5,699 nucleotides of DNA from Nostoc sp. CHAB 5834. GTDB lineage: Bacteria > Cyanobacteriota > Cyanobacteriia > Cyanobacteriales > Nostocaceae. Below, piece after piece: positions 1-5,699 of the stretch (within the stretch, counting starts at the first letter, position 1; each line of letters opens with the position of its first letter). The stretch is from NCBI GenBank assembly GCA_020829485.1, contig JAIVFU010000272.1, positions 1-5,699 on the forward strand. Reading direction: 5' to 3'. The translations under genes were made by a program, and so were the position numbers. Below the pieces are notes generated by a model. That model was not told the origin of the DNA. It saw only the letters and a list, made by a program, of their open reading frames with translations, and did not search any database.

Positions 1-1155
1 AATCTTTTCGCCGACCGTTACCACAATCCGGCGCCAGCCAATCATGGTACCCAGGCCGAGCGAAAGCGCGATCATCAGAACAACCCATAATGGCGCGTAA
101 TCGGTAAATCGACGCAAACCACTTTCTTCGTTCAGGTTAGCTTTCAGGGTCGACAGTTGGGCCGGACTCAGATTCGCTCCTTCGTCCTCAACGATCTTGT
201 TCATGTTGCTGGTAATGAGCAACAGGTCTCTCCGAACATCCATGCGCTTGGTCTGCGGAATCTTGTCGTCGCTATTCGGGTTGCTCACCAGTTGATCCAA
301 TTCTGTCAGTTCGGCGCGGGCGCGGGATAGTCGGGCGCGGTTTATGACCGTCAACTGGTTGGAGTCCAGCGCAGTAACCGTTTGCTGAATGCCGTTAATG
401 TTTGATTTCAGCAGTTGCGGATTGAGATCAGACTTGACCGCGAACTGAAACGGCACGATACCGATCAGGATCAGCATAACGAGGCCAACGCCTTTCTGAC
501 CATCGTTACTGCCGTGGAAAAAGCTGACCAGCGAGCAGGTAGCGATCAGAATGGCCCGTATCCAGGTTGGCGGGGGCAAGTTCTTCTTGGGCTCTTTGAA
601 CAGTTGGTCTTTCGTTTCGGTGGGCACCAGCCGCCGGATCATAAACATAAGAACGATAACGAGGCTGAAACCGAGCAGGGGAGACAGCAGGAGCGCATAA
701 CCTGTTTCAATGGCTTTCTCCCAATTGACGGCGGCTCCCTCTGTGTTTTCGGGCAGGGTAGCGAAGGCCAGACCAACGCCCAGAATAGAGCCGATGAGGG
801 TGTGCGAACTGGAACTGGGCAGGCCAAAATACCAGGTACCCAGGTTCCAGATAATGGCGCTTAACAGGAGCGCAAGTACCATAGCTACGCTGTGATACAC
901 ATTCTGGTCGACCAGCAATTCGACCGGCAGTAGGTTTACAATACCCATGGCCACCCCAATACCTCCTAATAAAACGCCGGTGAAATTGCAGATACCGGAC
1001 CAGACTACAGCTACTGTAGGCCGCAGCGAGTTGGTATAGATGACAGTGGCTACTGCATTGGCTGTGTCGTGAAAACCATTAACAAATTCGAAGGCGCAGG
1101 CAGCAAAAAGGCTGATAAACAAGAGGATAAAAACATCCGTTTCTAATCCAAACAT
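1..1155 (-). CDS. pit: PiT-family inorganic phosphate transporter, 3' end cut by window edge
   Basis: Inner-membrane low-affinity phosphate (metal-phosphate) symporter of the PiT/PHO4 family; 385 codons are present and the frame stays open to the window edge. Seen in the sequence: the N-terminal PHO4 repeat signature FVNGFHDTANAVAT at residues 24-37, the PSSSSHTLIGSILG motif at 113-126, and the second repeat signature FFHGSNDGQKGVGL at about 212-225. Hydrophobic helices fill residues 8-25, 45-75, 88-110, 152-173 and 200-237. A long hydrophilic, partly charged stretch (about 240-350) separates these from a last helix ending in GTMIGWRRIVVTVGEKI, typical of the C-terminal PiT repeat. The ATG at 1153-1155 places the first helix normally. 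No Shine-Dalgarno is seen, as is usual in Bacteroidota. It lies 125 nt downstream of rlmN on the same strand and may have its own promoter. Family assignment is firm; substrate beyond phosphate is inference. Confidence 0.95.
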   Translation of the reverse strand, partial: MFGLETDVFILLFISLFAACAFEFVNGFHDTANAVATVIYTNSLRPTVAVVWSGICNFTGVLLGGIGVAMGIVNLLPVELLVDQNVYHSVAMVLALLLSAIIWNLGTWYFGLPSSSSHTLIGSILGVGLAFATLPENTEGAAVNWEKAIETGYALLLSPLLGFSLVIVLMFMIRRLVPTETKDQLFKEPKKNLPPPTWIRAILIATCSLVSFFHGSNDGQKGVGLVMLILIGIVPFQFAVKSDLNPQLLKSNINGIQQTVTALDSNQLTVINRARLSRARAELTELDQLVSNPNSDDKIPQTKRMDVRRDLLLITSNMNKIVEDEGANLSPAQLSTLKANLNEESGLRRFTDYAPLWVVLMIALSLGLGTMIGWRRIVVTVGEKI

Positions 1156-1212
1156 GAGGTGGGAGTCTTCTGTGATTAGGCAAACGGCAAGTCCGCAGGC
1201 CGATGATTGCCA

Positions 1213-1220
1213 CAAAAGTA
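1213..1220 (-). promoter_or_regulatory. Possible Bacteroidota -7 element for the phosphate transporter
   Basis: Read on the minus strand this is TACTTTTG, a full match to the TAnnTTTG -7 consensus of the Bacteroidota primary sigma factor. It lies about 58 nt upstream of the transporter ATG, in the gap after rlmN. No good -33 TTG was found at the usual spacing of roughly 19-21 nt, so the call rests on the -7 alone and is tentative. Confidence 0.3.
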
Positions 1221-1280
1221 CTGCAAACAATCAATAGCCATATTACTAAATTGTTAAGTAGGGTTGCCCGGAATTACGGC

Positions 1281-2342
1281 TCATTTCTTGCCCGCCAGTT
1301 GTCCGCAGGCCGCATCGATGTCTTTGCCCCGGCTCCGCCGGACGTTTACCGTTACGCCTTTATCTTCCAGATAACCAGCAAAGCGATCGAGCGTTTGCGG
1401 ATCGGTATTCATGAAGCTGGCTTCGGCAATGGGGTTATACTCAATGATATTGACCTTGACCGGTACGCGCTTCGTAAACTTCCACAATTCCTGAGCGTCC
1501 TGTAAAGTATCGTTAAAGTTGTAGAACAGGATATACTCGAACGTAATGCGGGTGCCGGTTTTGCGGTAAAAATAGGTCAGCGCATCACCCAAAGCCTCCA
1601 ATGTATTGCTTTCGTTGATGGGCATAATCTGGTTGCGTTTGGTATCGTTGGCCGCGTGGAGTGACAGCGCCAGGTTGAACTTTACTGCGTCGTCGCCGAG
1701 CTGCCGGATCATTTTGGCAATCCCTGCCGTCGATACCGTAATGCGTTTCGGCGACATACCCAGCCCGTCGGGCGAGGTGATCTTATCGACGGATTCGAGC
1801 ACGTTTTTGTAGTTCAACAAGGGTTCGCCCATACCCATATAAACGATGTTGGTCAGAGGGGCGTCGTAGTTTTCTTTGGCCTGCCGGTCGATAGCCACAA
1901 CCTGGTCGTAGATTTCGGCCGCGTCGAGGTTACGCTTCCGATCCATATAGCCCGTAGCGCAGAACTTACACGTCAGCGAACAACCCACCGGACTCCATTC
2001 GCAGGCTGTCATGCGGTCTGCCGGTCCATCGCCACGGTCGTCGGTCCGCAAGGCCGGAATCAATACCCCCTCGACCAGGTTGCCATCGAACAACCGAAAA
2101 GATGATTTGATGGTACCATCATTACTCCGTTGCTGCTGATCGACGGTCAGGGGCCGGATCTCAAAATTGGTATGGAGCAACTCCCGCGTCGAGAGCGACA
2201 AGTTTGTCATCTGCTCGAACGACAGCGCCGATTTTTTCCAGAGCCATTCATGGACTTGTTTGGCCCGGAAACCCTGCTCGCCGTTTTGCACGAGCCAGTC
2301 CTTTATCTGAATAGCGTTGAGCTTGCGTATGTCCTGCTTCAT
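1281..2342 (-). CDS. rlmN: RlmN, dual-specificity 23S rRNA A2503-C2 / tRNA A37-C2 methyltransferase
   Basis: Radical-SAM enzyme that methylates C2 of A2503 in 23S rRNA and of A37 in some tRNAs; cytosolic. With the ATG at 2340-2342 the protein is 353 aa, the usual length. It starts MKQDIRKLNA, followed by the accessory-domain motif FRAKQVHEWLWKKS. The radical-SAM cluster motif is CSLTCKFC, with cysteines at residues 121, 125 and 128. Other motifs are GMGEP at 170-174, SLHA at 227-230 and the C-terminal RGKDIDAACGQLAGKK. Both cysteines of the ping-pong methyl transfer mechanism are present: Cys114 (seven residues before the cluster, as in E. coli C118) and Cys346 (equivalent of E. coli C355). 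An in-frame GTG at 2399 would add 19 residues that do not resemble the family; I prefer the ATG. It lies 68 nt downstream of cvpA, probably in the same transcript. Oddity: CEWSPVGC replaces the common CVSSQVGC before the cluster. Confidence 0.97.
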   Translation of the reverse strand: MKQDIRKLNAIQIKDWLVQNGEQGFRAKQVHEWLWKKSALSFEQMTNLSLSTRELLHTNFEIRPLTVDQQQRSNDGTIKSSFRLFDGNLVEGVLIPALRTDDRGDGPADRMTACEWSPVGCSLTCKFCATGYMDRKRNLDAAEIYDQVVAIDRQAKENYDAPLTNIVYMGMGEPLLNYKNVLESVDKITSPDGLGMSPKRITVSTAGIAKMIRQLGDDAVKFNLALSLHAANDTKRNQIMPINESNTLEALGDALTYFYRKTGTRITFEYILFYNFNDTLQDAQELWKFTKRVPVKVNIIEYNPIAEASFMNTDPQTLDRFAGYLEDKGVTVNVRRSRGKDIDAACGQLAGKK

Positions 2343-2346
2343 GTGT

Positions 2347-2406
2347 TCAATGGGTGAACGGATAAACAGGCGAAAGGCGGGCCTTAGCCGGTCGTTCACC
2401 CATCAT
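2347..2406 (-). CDS. Possible 19-codon leader peptide upstream of rlmN
   Basis: A short frame MMGERPAKARLSPVYPFTH starts with tandem ATGs at 2401-2406 and ends in TGA at 2347-2349. It begins 4 nt after the cvpA stop and ends 4 nt before the rlmN ATG. Both junctions read almost the same (TGA-ACAA-ATG and TGA-ACAC-ATG). This tight spacing fits translational coupling or leader-peptide control of rlmN, but such a short frame can arise by chance and no conservation can be tested here. The alternative is that the region is untranslated, or is an N-terminal extension of RlmN from GTG 2399 in another frame. Confidence 0.25.
   Translation of the reverse strand: MMGERPAKARLSPVYPFTH
2350..2403 (-). promoter_or_regulatory. 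Inverted repeat in the cvpA-rlmN junction, possible mRNA hairpin
   Basis: Perfect 11-bp arms, ATGGGTGAACG at 2350-2360 and its reverse complement CGTTCACCCAT at 2393-2403, enclose 32 nt. Within the loop, AAGG and CCTT can pair as a short inner stem. In the minus-strand mRNA the hairpin ends 7 nt before the rlmN ATG, so it could mask ribosome access unless the upstream 19-codon frame is being translated. There is no T-run after it, so it is not a typical intrinsic terminator. The pairing is seen directly; the regulatory role is inference. Confidence 0.4.
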
Positions 2407-2410
2407 TTGT

Positions 2411-2944
2411 TCACTTTTTAATTAGGTCTGCCCGCCATCTCTTACCGGCCTCAAGTCCTTGTGGCACCCAAACGGCGGCTTTGTCCATTACTTTCGGCGC
2501 AACAGGCCGGATGTAAGGATACAGGAAAGCGCCTTCAACCTGGCGGGGGGGCATTTTAATCCCCATGTAGCTGAACAGCCAGAGAATCACACTAATTCCA
2601 AAGACCCACGTAAAAATCCCAACCGCTGCACCGGCTACGCTATCGAACGTGCCGAGGATCGTAAATTTCAATGATCGCCGGATGGCGAAACCCATCTGGT
2701 TGATCATATATACAGTTGGAAAGAAAATAACCGAAAAACCCAGCCAGGGTAACAGCTTGCGGGCAACCTCCCGGCTGATGTAGGGACTAAGCAGGTCAAT
2801 GCCAAACGCCAGAAACTTGAAGCCTACAATCATGGCCACAATAAAGGCAATCACCGCCACGATCTCTACCAGCAGACCTTTGCGATAACCATTAAACGCG
2901 CCCCACGCCAGGGGAATAATCATGAACAGGTCGAGGGTTGTCAA
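2411..2944 (-). CDS. cvpA: CvpA-family inner-membrane protein
   Basis: A 177-aa polytopic membrane protein of the CvpA (colicin V production) family. Four hydrophobic segments lie at about residues 4-18, 24-46, 64-88 and 103-128, with the family's glycine pattern WGAFNGYRKGL at 14-24 and FDSVAGAAVGIF at 100-111 before the last helix. The hydrophilic tail after residue 130 is basic at its end (KRWRADLIKK). The start is a TTG at 2942-2944: it gives TTLDLFMIIPLAWG, the usual CvpA N-terminus, whereas an in-frame stop lies upstream and the next ATG (residue 8) would cut the first helix. E. coli CvpA is known for colicin V export and envelope stress phenotypes; the molecular role is not settled, and none is claimed here. 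It is the first gene of the probable cvpA-rlmN unit. Confidence 0.85.
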   Translation of the reverse strand: MTTLDLFMIIPLAWGAFNGYRKGLLVEIVAVIAFIVAMIVGFKFLAFGIDLLSPYISREVARKLLPWLGFSVIFFPTVYMINQMGFAIRRSLKFTILGTFDSVAGAAVGIFTWVFGISVILWLFSYMGIKMPPRQVEGAFLYPYIRPVAPKVMDKAAVWVPQGLEAGKRWRADLIKK

Positions 2945-2951
2945 TGAATGA

Positions 2952-3037
2952 ATAAGTGAGTAAGCGAACTCCGCTCATGTTGTATGAATCGATATGTAAA
3001 GATATAGCCAAACGGTGGAAGTCGTTGACTCACTTAT
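2952..3037. repeat. Inverted 10-mer flanking the cvpA leader
   Basis: ATAAGTGAGT at 2952-2961 is the exact reverse complement of ACTCACTTAT at 3028-3037, with 66 nt between. The right copy can also form its own small hairpin, ACTCA (3028-3032) with TGAGT (3040-3044). It could be a binding site pair for a regulator in front of cvpA, but 10-bp matches at this range occur by chance at about this rate in a window of this size. Confidence 0.2.
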
Positions 3038-3536
3038 GATGAGTACCAATTTTAACGCTTGTGGCTTCAATCGTCAGGGAATAAATGCTGCGACGAATTT
3101 ATATTACTTTTACGATAGATTTTGTAGTTTAATTATTTATAGGCAGATCCTAAGAAGTGTCGGCATATTGTTACAGGACGATAAATTTTACAATTGTAAA
3201 GTTGCCCAAACGAAAGATAGTTTACTTCCTAAAAAATGTTTTATGTCTATAGGTTTTAAATAGTATTTTCATGTCAATTCGTCAAGTACATAATGGCTGT
3301 TTCGTTACGTGTCACTATCCTCTACTTATGATAAGCCTGTCGAGTAGTATTTGTATGTAATGGCGATGTTTTGATAACTGAACAACTCGTATAAGTAGAT
3401 GATATGTTCATGATAAAAAATAACTGATAAGTTTTCTTATGTAATAAGGCTTTATAGGTAGATATGTTGTCTATATTCATGCTTATATTAAAAATTTATA
3501 TAGTTCACTAAGTTGATTAAGGGTACTTCAGTCTTA

Positions 3537-3555
3537 TTAAATAAAGTTTATTTAA
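3537..3555. repeat. 19-bp AT-rich palindrome upstream of the LytTR regulator
   Basis: TTAAATAAA (3537-3545) and TTTATTTAA (3547-3555) are perfect reverse complements around a single central G (3546). It lies about 210 bp before the response regulator start. All arm bases are A or T, which makes chance occurrence in this AT-rich block more likely, but a dimeric operator is possible. Function unknown. Confidence 0.3.
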
Positions 3556-3766
3556 ATTTATTATTTGGTAAAAGTGTGGTTGGCAATATTTTGAAAAACA
3601 GAAAATAGCGTAGTCATTAGTTTTTAGCTAATCGGTACATATTGATAAAGCAGTAACAGATTTTAGGTATAGAATTTGCGTGAAAGTTCGTGTAGTCAAT
3701 AAGATCTTGACTATGAAAAGCCAGGTAAACCACTGTAACAGTTTTTGATAATTTAGTTAATTATTC

Positions 3767-4468
3767 ATGAGAATCAATAAAATTCTTCTTGTCGATGACC
3801 AGGAAGCATTCACGAAGTGGGCTAGTGATGTAGTAACAAGTAAGTTTTTGTGCGACATCACTATTTGCCATAGTTTAGTCGAAGCGGTGACTACTTTAAA
3901 AAAAGATAAATTTGATTTGTTGATATTAGATGTCTATGTTAACATGGAGTTAGGTACTGATATTCTTAAAAAATTTATCGACTTGCCACCGGTTATCATT
4001 ATAAGCTCAGATCGTGAGTTTGCGGTTGATTCCTACGAATACGAAAGCATAGAGAATTATTTATTAAAGCCCGTTGAGTCTTATAAGTTGGTGAATGCTG
4101 TCAGTAAGGCTTTGCGCTTTAAAATGGAAGAAAATTCCATTACTGAACGGAATTTTATTTTTATCAAATCCGGTAGAAAAGTAGTAAAGTTTTACTACGA
4201 TAAAATTGATTACATTATGGCTTATGGTATATATTCAAAAATAGTTTTTGACGATAATTTAATAGTTGTCAATGAAACAATTTCTAACTTAGAAGAGATA
4301 CTTCCCAAGCATATTTTTAGACGTATACATAAATCATTTATTGTAAATATTGATCATTTGACGGAATATGACAATAAAAATTTGTTTATAAATGGAAAAG
4401 ATATTCCCATTGGCATATCGTATAAAAAATCGTTGGAATCAATATTAAGACTTCTTAAAGTTAATTAA
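3767..4468 (+). CDS. LytTR-family response regulator, orphan
   Basis: Cytosolic two-component response regulator of 233 aa in the LytR/AlgR family. The receiver domain (about 3-115) has the acidic pair D10-D11, phospho-acceptor D55 in LLILDVYVN, the switch Ser at 80/81 in IIIISSDRE, and the conserved K101-P102 in YLLKPVE. The usual proline three to four residues after the phospho-Asp is missing. The LytTR DNA-binding domain (about 127-230) is recognised from FIFIKSGRKVV, the core RRIHKSFIVNIDHL at 185-198 and the terminal IPIGISYKKSLE. The ATG start puts the first beta strand (KILLVDD) at the N-terminus; there is no Shine-Dalgarno and the upstream is AT-rich, as common in this phylum. Usually such genes sit next to a LytS/YehU-type histidine kinase; none is in the window, and an IS remnant follows. 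Codons are much more A/T-rich than in cvpA, rlmN and the transporter, suggesting transfer. Target genes are unknown. Confidence 0.93.
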   Translation: MRINKILLVDDQEAFTKWASDVVTSKFLCDITICHSLVEAVTTLKKDKFDLLILDVYVNMELGTDILKKFIDLPPVIIISSDREFAVDSYEYESIENYLLKPVESYKLVNAVSKALRFKMEENSITERNFIFIKSGRKVVKFYYDKIDYIMAYGIYSKIVFDDNLIVVNETISNLEEILPKHIFRRIHKSFIVNIDHLTEYDNKNLFINGKDIPIGISYKKSLESILRLLKVN

Positions 4469-4535
4469 TGAGGTGGTAGTTAGCTATTGATATAGTTCCG
4501 TGAGTAGGTTGTAATGTTGATGCTTTTTTGCCAGT

Positions 4536-5301
4536 ATGCCAAAATACGAACCAGTAAATTGTGAAGTATTACGACGATGCTGTGTCGAACTCGACCAGGC
4601 AAGCTGGAATCGGAGCGTCGGGGCGACCCACAAAAACCCCAGTCTAAGGCCTGGCAGCAGGATGCAGGGGCGGTGGCTCAATAGCGTCAGGAGCGGCTCC
4701 CCGAACTCAATCGGATCGCCAAAGCGAAAAAGCTAAAGCCGATGGCGGGTAATTGTCAATATCGATGAGTCCGCTTGCTATTTACTCTCACCGTTGGCTC
4801 ATACTTGGGGACCCTGCGGCCAAACACCAATGGTCATCGAGTGAGCTGGTCGATCACAACCTTGATTGCTGCCATAATTCCTAATGGACGATTATACGTA
4901 GCTTGGCAGGGTTAGCCTTTCACAAGCGAAAATAGTGTTTGGCTTCTGGACAAGCTTCGTGGTCGGTATCGAAAACGAGACTTGTTGGTGATTTGGCAGG
5001 GCCGCTCGTGTGGACGGCGCGTCAATTCATCGTAGCAAAGCCGTTAAAGCCTCACTGCGTGCCAAGCCTGCCTGGTCAGATTCATTTAGAGCGTTACCAG
5101 GCTACAGTCCTGAACTCAGTCGAGTTGTTATGGAGTCAACTAAAGCGAAGTTGAAAAAACCAGCGGGGCCGCCCGGCGGTAGTTACCAGCATAGAAGAGC
5201 TCGCAGTGGCCGTTCTGGAGCAGATCAGGCTTTTAGAGCAGGATCCAAAACTAGTGCAAGCATTATTTTGTAAGAAAGAAGTAGGTTTTTTTGCAAGCTA
5301 A
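4536..5301 (+). pseudogene. Decayed IS630-family transposase, 5'-truncated with several frameshifts and stops
   Basis: No frame is intact, but fragments in order across all three frames rebuild a DDE transposase of the IS630/Tc1 group. They are LDQASWNRSV plus GRPTKTP (about 4590-4641); KAWQQDAGAVAQ, a TAG at 4682, then RQERLPELNRIAKAKK (4646-4732); VIVNIDESACYLLSPLAH and TWGPCGQTPMVIE to a TGA at 4842; and WSITTLIAAIIPNGRLYVAW with a TAG at 4913. Next come ENSVWLLDKLRGRYRKRD and LLVIW to 4996, DGASIHRSKAVKAS from 5013, and LPGYSPEL with a frame change to NSVELLWSQLKRS. Past a TGA at 5152 the tail KNQRGRPAVVTSIEELAV continues to the TAA at 5299. The DDE residues are Asp at 4764, Asp at 5013 and Glu at 5122, with about 36 residues between the last two, as expected. 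The N-terminal helix-turn-helix part is absent, since the regulator gene occupies the space. The exact 5' end is uncertain and no terminal inverted repeats were identified. Surely non-functional. Confidence 0.8.
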
Positions 5302-5347
5302 TTCACAGGTATATTATGCCTTGATCCCCATGGTTGCTTTGCCTTGC

Positions 5348-5432
5348 GCATGGCTCGTTTCAAGCAGTGAAGGGGTGGTTAGCCGATAATTATCTGGCTG
5401 ACCACCCCTTCACTGCTTGAAACGAGCCATGC
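5348..5432. repeat. 85-bp near-perfect inverted repeat with 37-bp arms, strong hairpin
   Basis: The left arm is 5348-5384 and the right arm 5396-5432. They are reverse complements over 37 positions with one exception (T5380 opposite G5400). The centre, GATAATTATC at 5385-5394, is itself a perfect palindrome, followed by one unpaired T (5395). In RNA from the plus strand the exception is a G-U wobble, so the arm is fully paired; in minus-strand RNA it is an A-C mismatch. It sits 46 nt after the end of the transposase remnant and 48 nt after the stop of the minus-strand gene on the right, i.e. between converging units, so a bidirectional terminator is plausible. Against that, arms are far longer than normal and no T-run follows on either strand. 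A small palindromic mobile element is the alternative; no target duplication was seen at its edges. Confidence 0.85.
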
Positions 5433-5450
5433 TTACCCTAAATCCAGACC

Positions 5451-5469
5451 TTGCCTGGTTTCAGGGCAA
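5451..5469 (-). terminator. Small stem-loop after the T9SS cargo gene, weak terminator candidate
   Basis: Read on the minus strand, TTGC then CTG (with one bulged C between) pairs with CAG and GCAA around a 4-nt loop, starting 12 nt after the stop codon. No proper T-run follows, so it is a weak candidate; the large hairpin further downstream may do the work. Confidence 0.25.
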
Positions 5470-5480
5470 ATTGGTTGACG

Positions 5481-5699
5481 CTACTCGCTGAGCCGCTGCA
5501 CTTTAATAGTAGACACCTGCTGGTCTATGGTTGTTCTGACAACGTACTGTCCACTGGACACACTGCCAATTTTAACGACAACGGTATTCATGCCCAGTTT
5601 GGTAGTCGTCTGGCTTTTGCTCCGAATAACGCCTTGCATATCGATAAAATCAATATGTACAGGCGCTTGATCAAGGGCAGAAAAGAATCGTACTGTAAA
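5481..5699 (-). CDS. C-terminal end of a secreted protein with a T9SS type-A-like sorting domain, 5' part outside window
   Basis: An open frame of 72 codons enters from the right edge and stops at TAG 5481-5483. The residues form a short beta-sandwich-like domain with the pattern of Por-secretion-system (type IX) C-terminal sorting domains. They are VHIDFIDMQGVIRSKSQ (14-30, matching the usual x-D-x-x-G-x-x-V strand), LGMNTVVVKIGSVSSGQYVV (35-54, matching the N-x-x-x-I-x-L-x-x-L-x-x-G-x-Y-x-V core), and a last strand VSTIKVQRL (62-70) ending SE. In this system such a domain directs a Sec-exported protein across the outer membrane and is then removed or used to anchor it to the surface. The catalytic or binding part lies beyond the edge, so the cargo's function cannot be stated. 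No membrane segment is seen in the part present. Confidence 0.75.
   Translation of the reverse strand, partial: FTVRFFSALDQAPVHIDFIDMQGVIRSKSQTTTKLGMNTVVVKIGSVSSGQYVVRTTIDQQVSTIKVQRLSE

Larger units (their letters stand above)
2945..3766. other. AT-rich intergenic region between divergent genes, no convincing gene
   Basis: About 820 bp separate the cvpA start (minus strand) from the response regulator start (plus strand). From about 3040 rightwards the sequence is strongly AT-rich. The only notable frame is an 82-codon GTG-initiated stretch at 3015-3263 with cysteine-rich, unfamilar content, which I do not believe. The stretch should hold the promoters of both divergent genes. On the cvpA side, TATCTTTA (2997-3004 read on the minus strand) is a one-mismatch -7 candidate without a clear -33. 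On the regulator side no TAnnTTTG match was found; three TAG-nn-TTTG words at 3116, 3345 and 3670 have one base too many. No tRNA, rRNA or CRISPR was seen. Confidence 0.6.

Noticed and set aside
415..864. 149-codon plus-strand frame
   Set aside because: It lies antisense to the phosphate transporter, whose signatures are clear on the minus strand; polar low-complexity product is a codon shadow.
1203..1266. 21-codon leader frame (MAIDCLQYFCGNHRPADLPFA) before the phosphate transporter
   Set aside because: It overlaps the best promoter candidate, and has no spacing or structure that ties it to the downstream start.
1203..1505. 100-codon plus-strand frame across the end of rlmN
   Set aside because: It overlaps the conserved C-terminus of rlmN on the opposite strand; no domain.
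3015..3263. 82-codon GTG-initiated frame on the plus strand
   Set aside because: Composition is that of random AT-rich DNA, no recognisable domain, GTG start without signals; most likely chance.
3642..3678. Promoter for the LytTR regulator (TTG at 3642 with TAGAATTTG at 3670)
   Set aside because: The -7 word has one extra base relative to TAnnTTTG and the spacing to the TTG is about 25 nt, longer than usual.
3738..3758. LytTR-type direct repeats (two GTT cores 15 nt apart) as autoregulatory site
   Set aside because: Neither copy fits the nine-base consensus fully and the spacing is shorter than the usual one; weak in AT-rich sequence.
4469..4535. Intrinsic terminator after the regulator, using the T-run at about 4521
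   Set aside because: Only a 4-bp stem can be drawn and it is not adjacent to the T-run.
5348..5432. Integron attC-type recombination site
   Set aside because: The arms lack the RYYYAAC/GTTRRRY core boxes and the pairing is too perfect; no integrase or cassette structure nearby.

Overview
The window looks like a chromosomal piece of a member of the Bacteroidota, probably a Cytophagales/Spirosoma-like organism. The reasons are a C-terminal domain of the type IX secretion (T9SS) sorting kind, a RlmN and CvpA pair with Cytophagales-like sequence, starts without Shine-Dalgarno motifs, and a TAnnTTTG-type promoter hexamer. The taxon is inferred from protein style, not from any database search.

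Left part (1-2944, minus strand, balanced base composition): three housekeeping genes in one direction, read in the order cvpA-like membrane protein, rlmN (23S rRNA A2503 / tRNA A37 methyltransferase), and a PiT-type phosphate transporter that runs off the left edge. cvpA and rlmN are close together and probably co-transcribed. Between them lies a 19-codon reading frame with 4-nt spacers on both sides and an 11-bp inverted repeat, which could be a translated leader controlling rlmN. The transporter has its own 125-nt leader with a possible Bacteroidota promoter.

Middle part (about 2965-4530): a clearly AT-rich block. It begins with about 800 bp without a convincing gene, followed by a plus-strand LytTR-type response regulator with no partner kinase in the window. 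Composition differs from both flanks, which suggests horizontal acquisition.

Right part (about 4536-5699): a badly decayed, 5'-truncated IS630-family transposase in which the DDE residues can still be traced across several frames. It is followed by an 85-bp near-perfect inverted repeat with 37-bp arms. The minus-strand 3' end of a protein with a T9SS type-A-like sorting domain enters from the right edge. The giant hairpin lies between converging units and may act as a terminator, or be a small palindromic mobile element.

No complete new defence or metabolic system is visible. The most unusual items are the 37-bp-arm hairpin, the leader arrangement in front of rlmN, and the orphan AT-rich regulator island next to the IS remnant.
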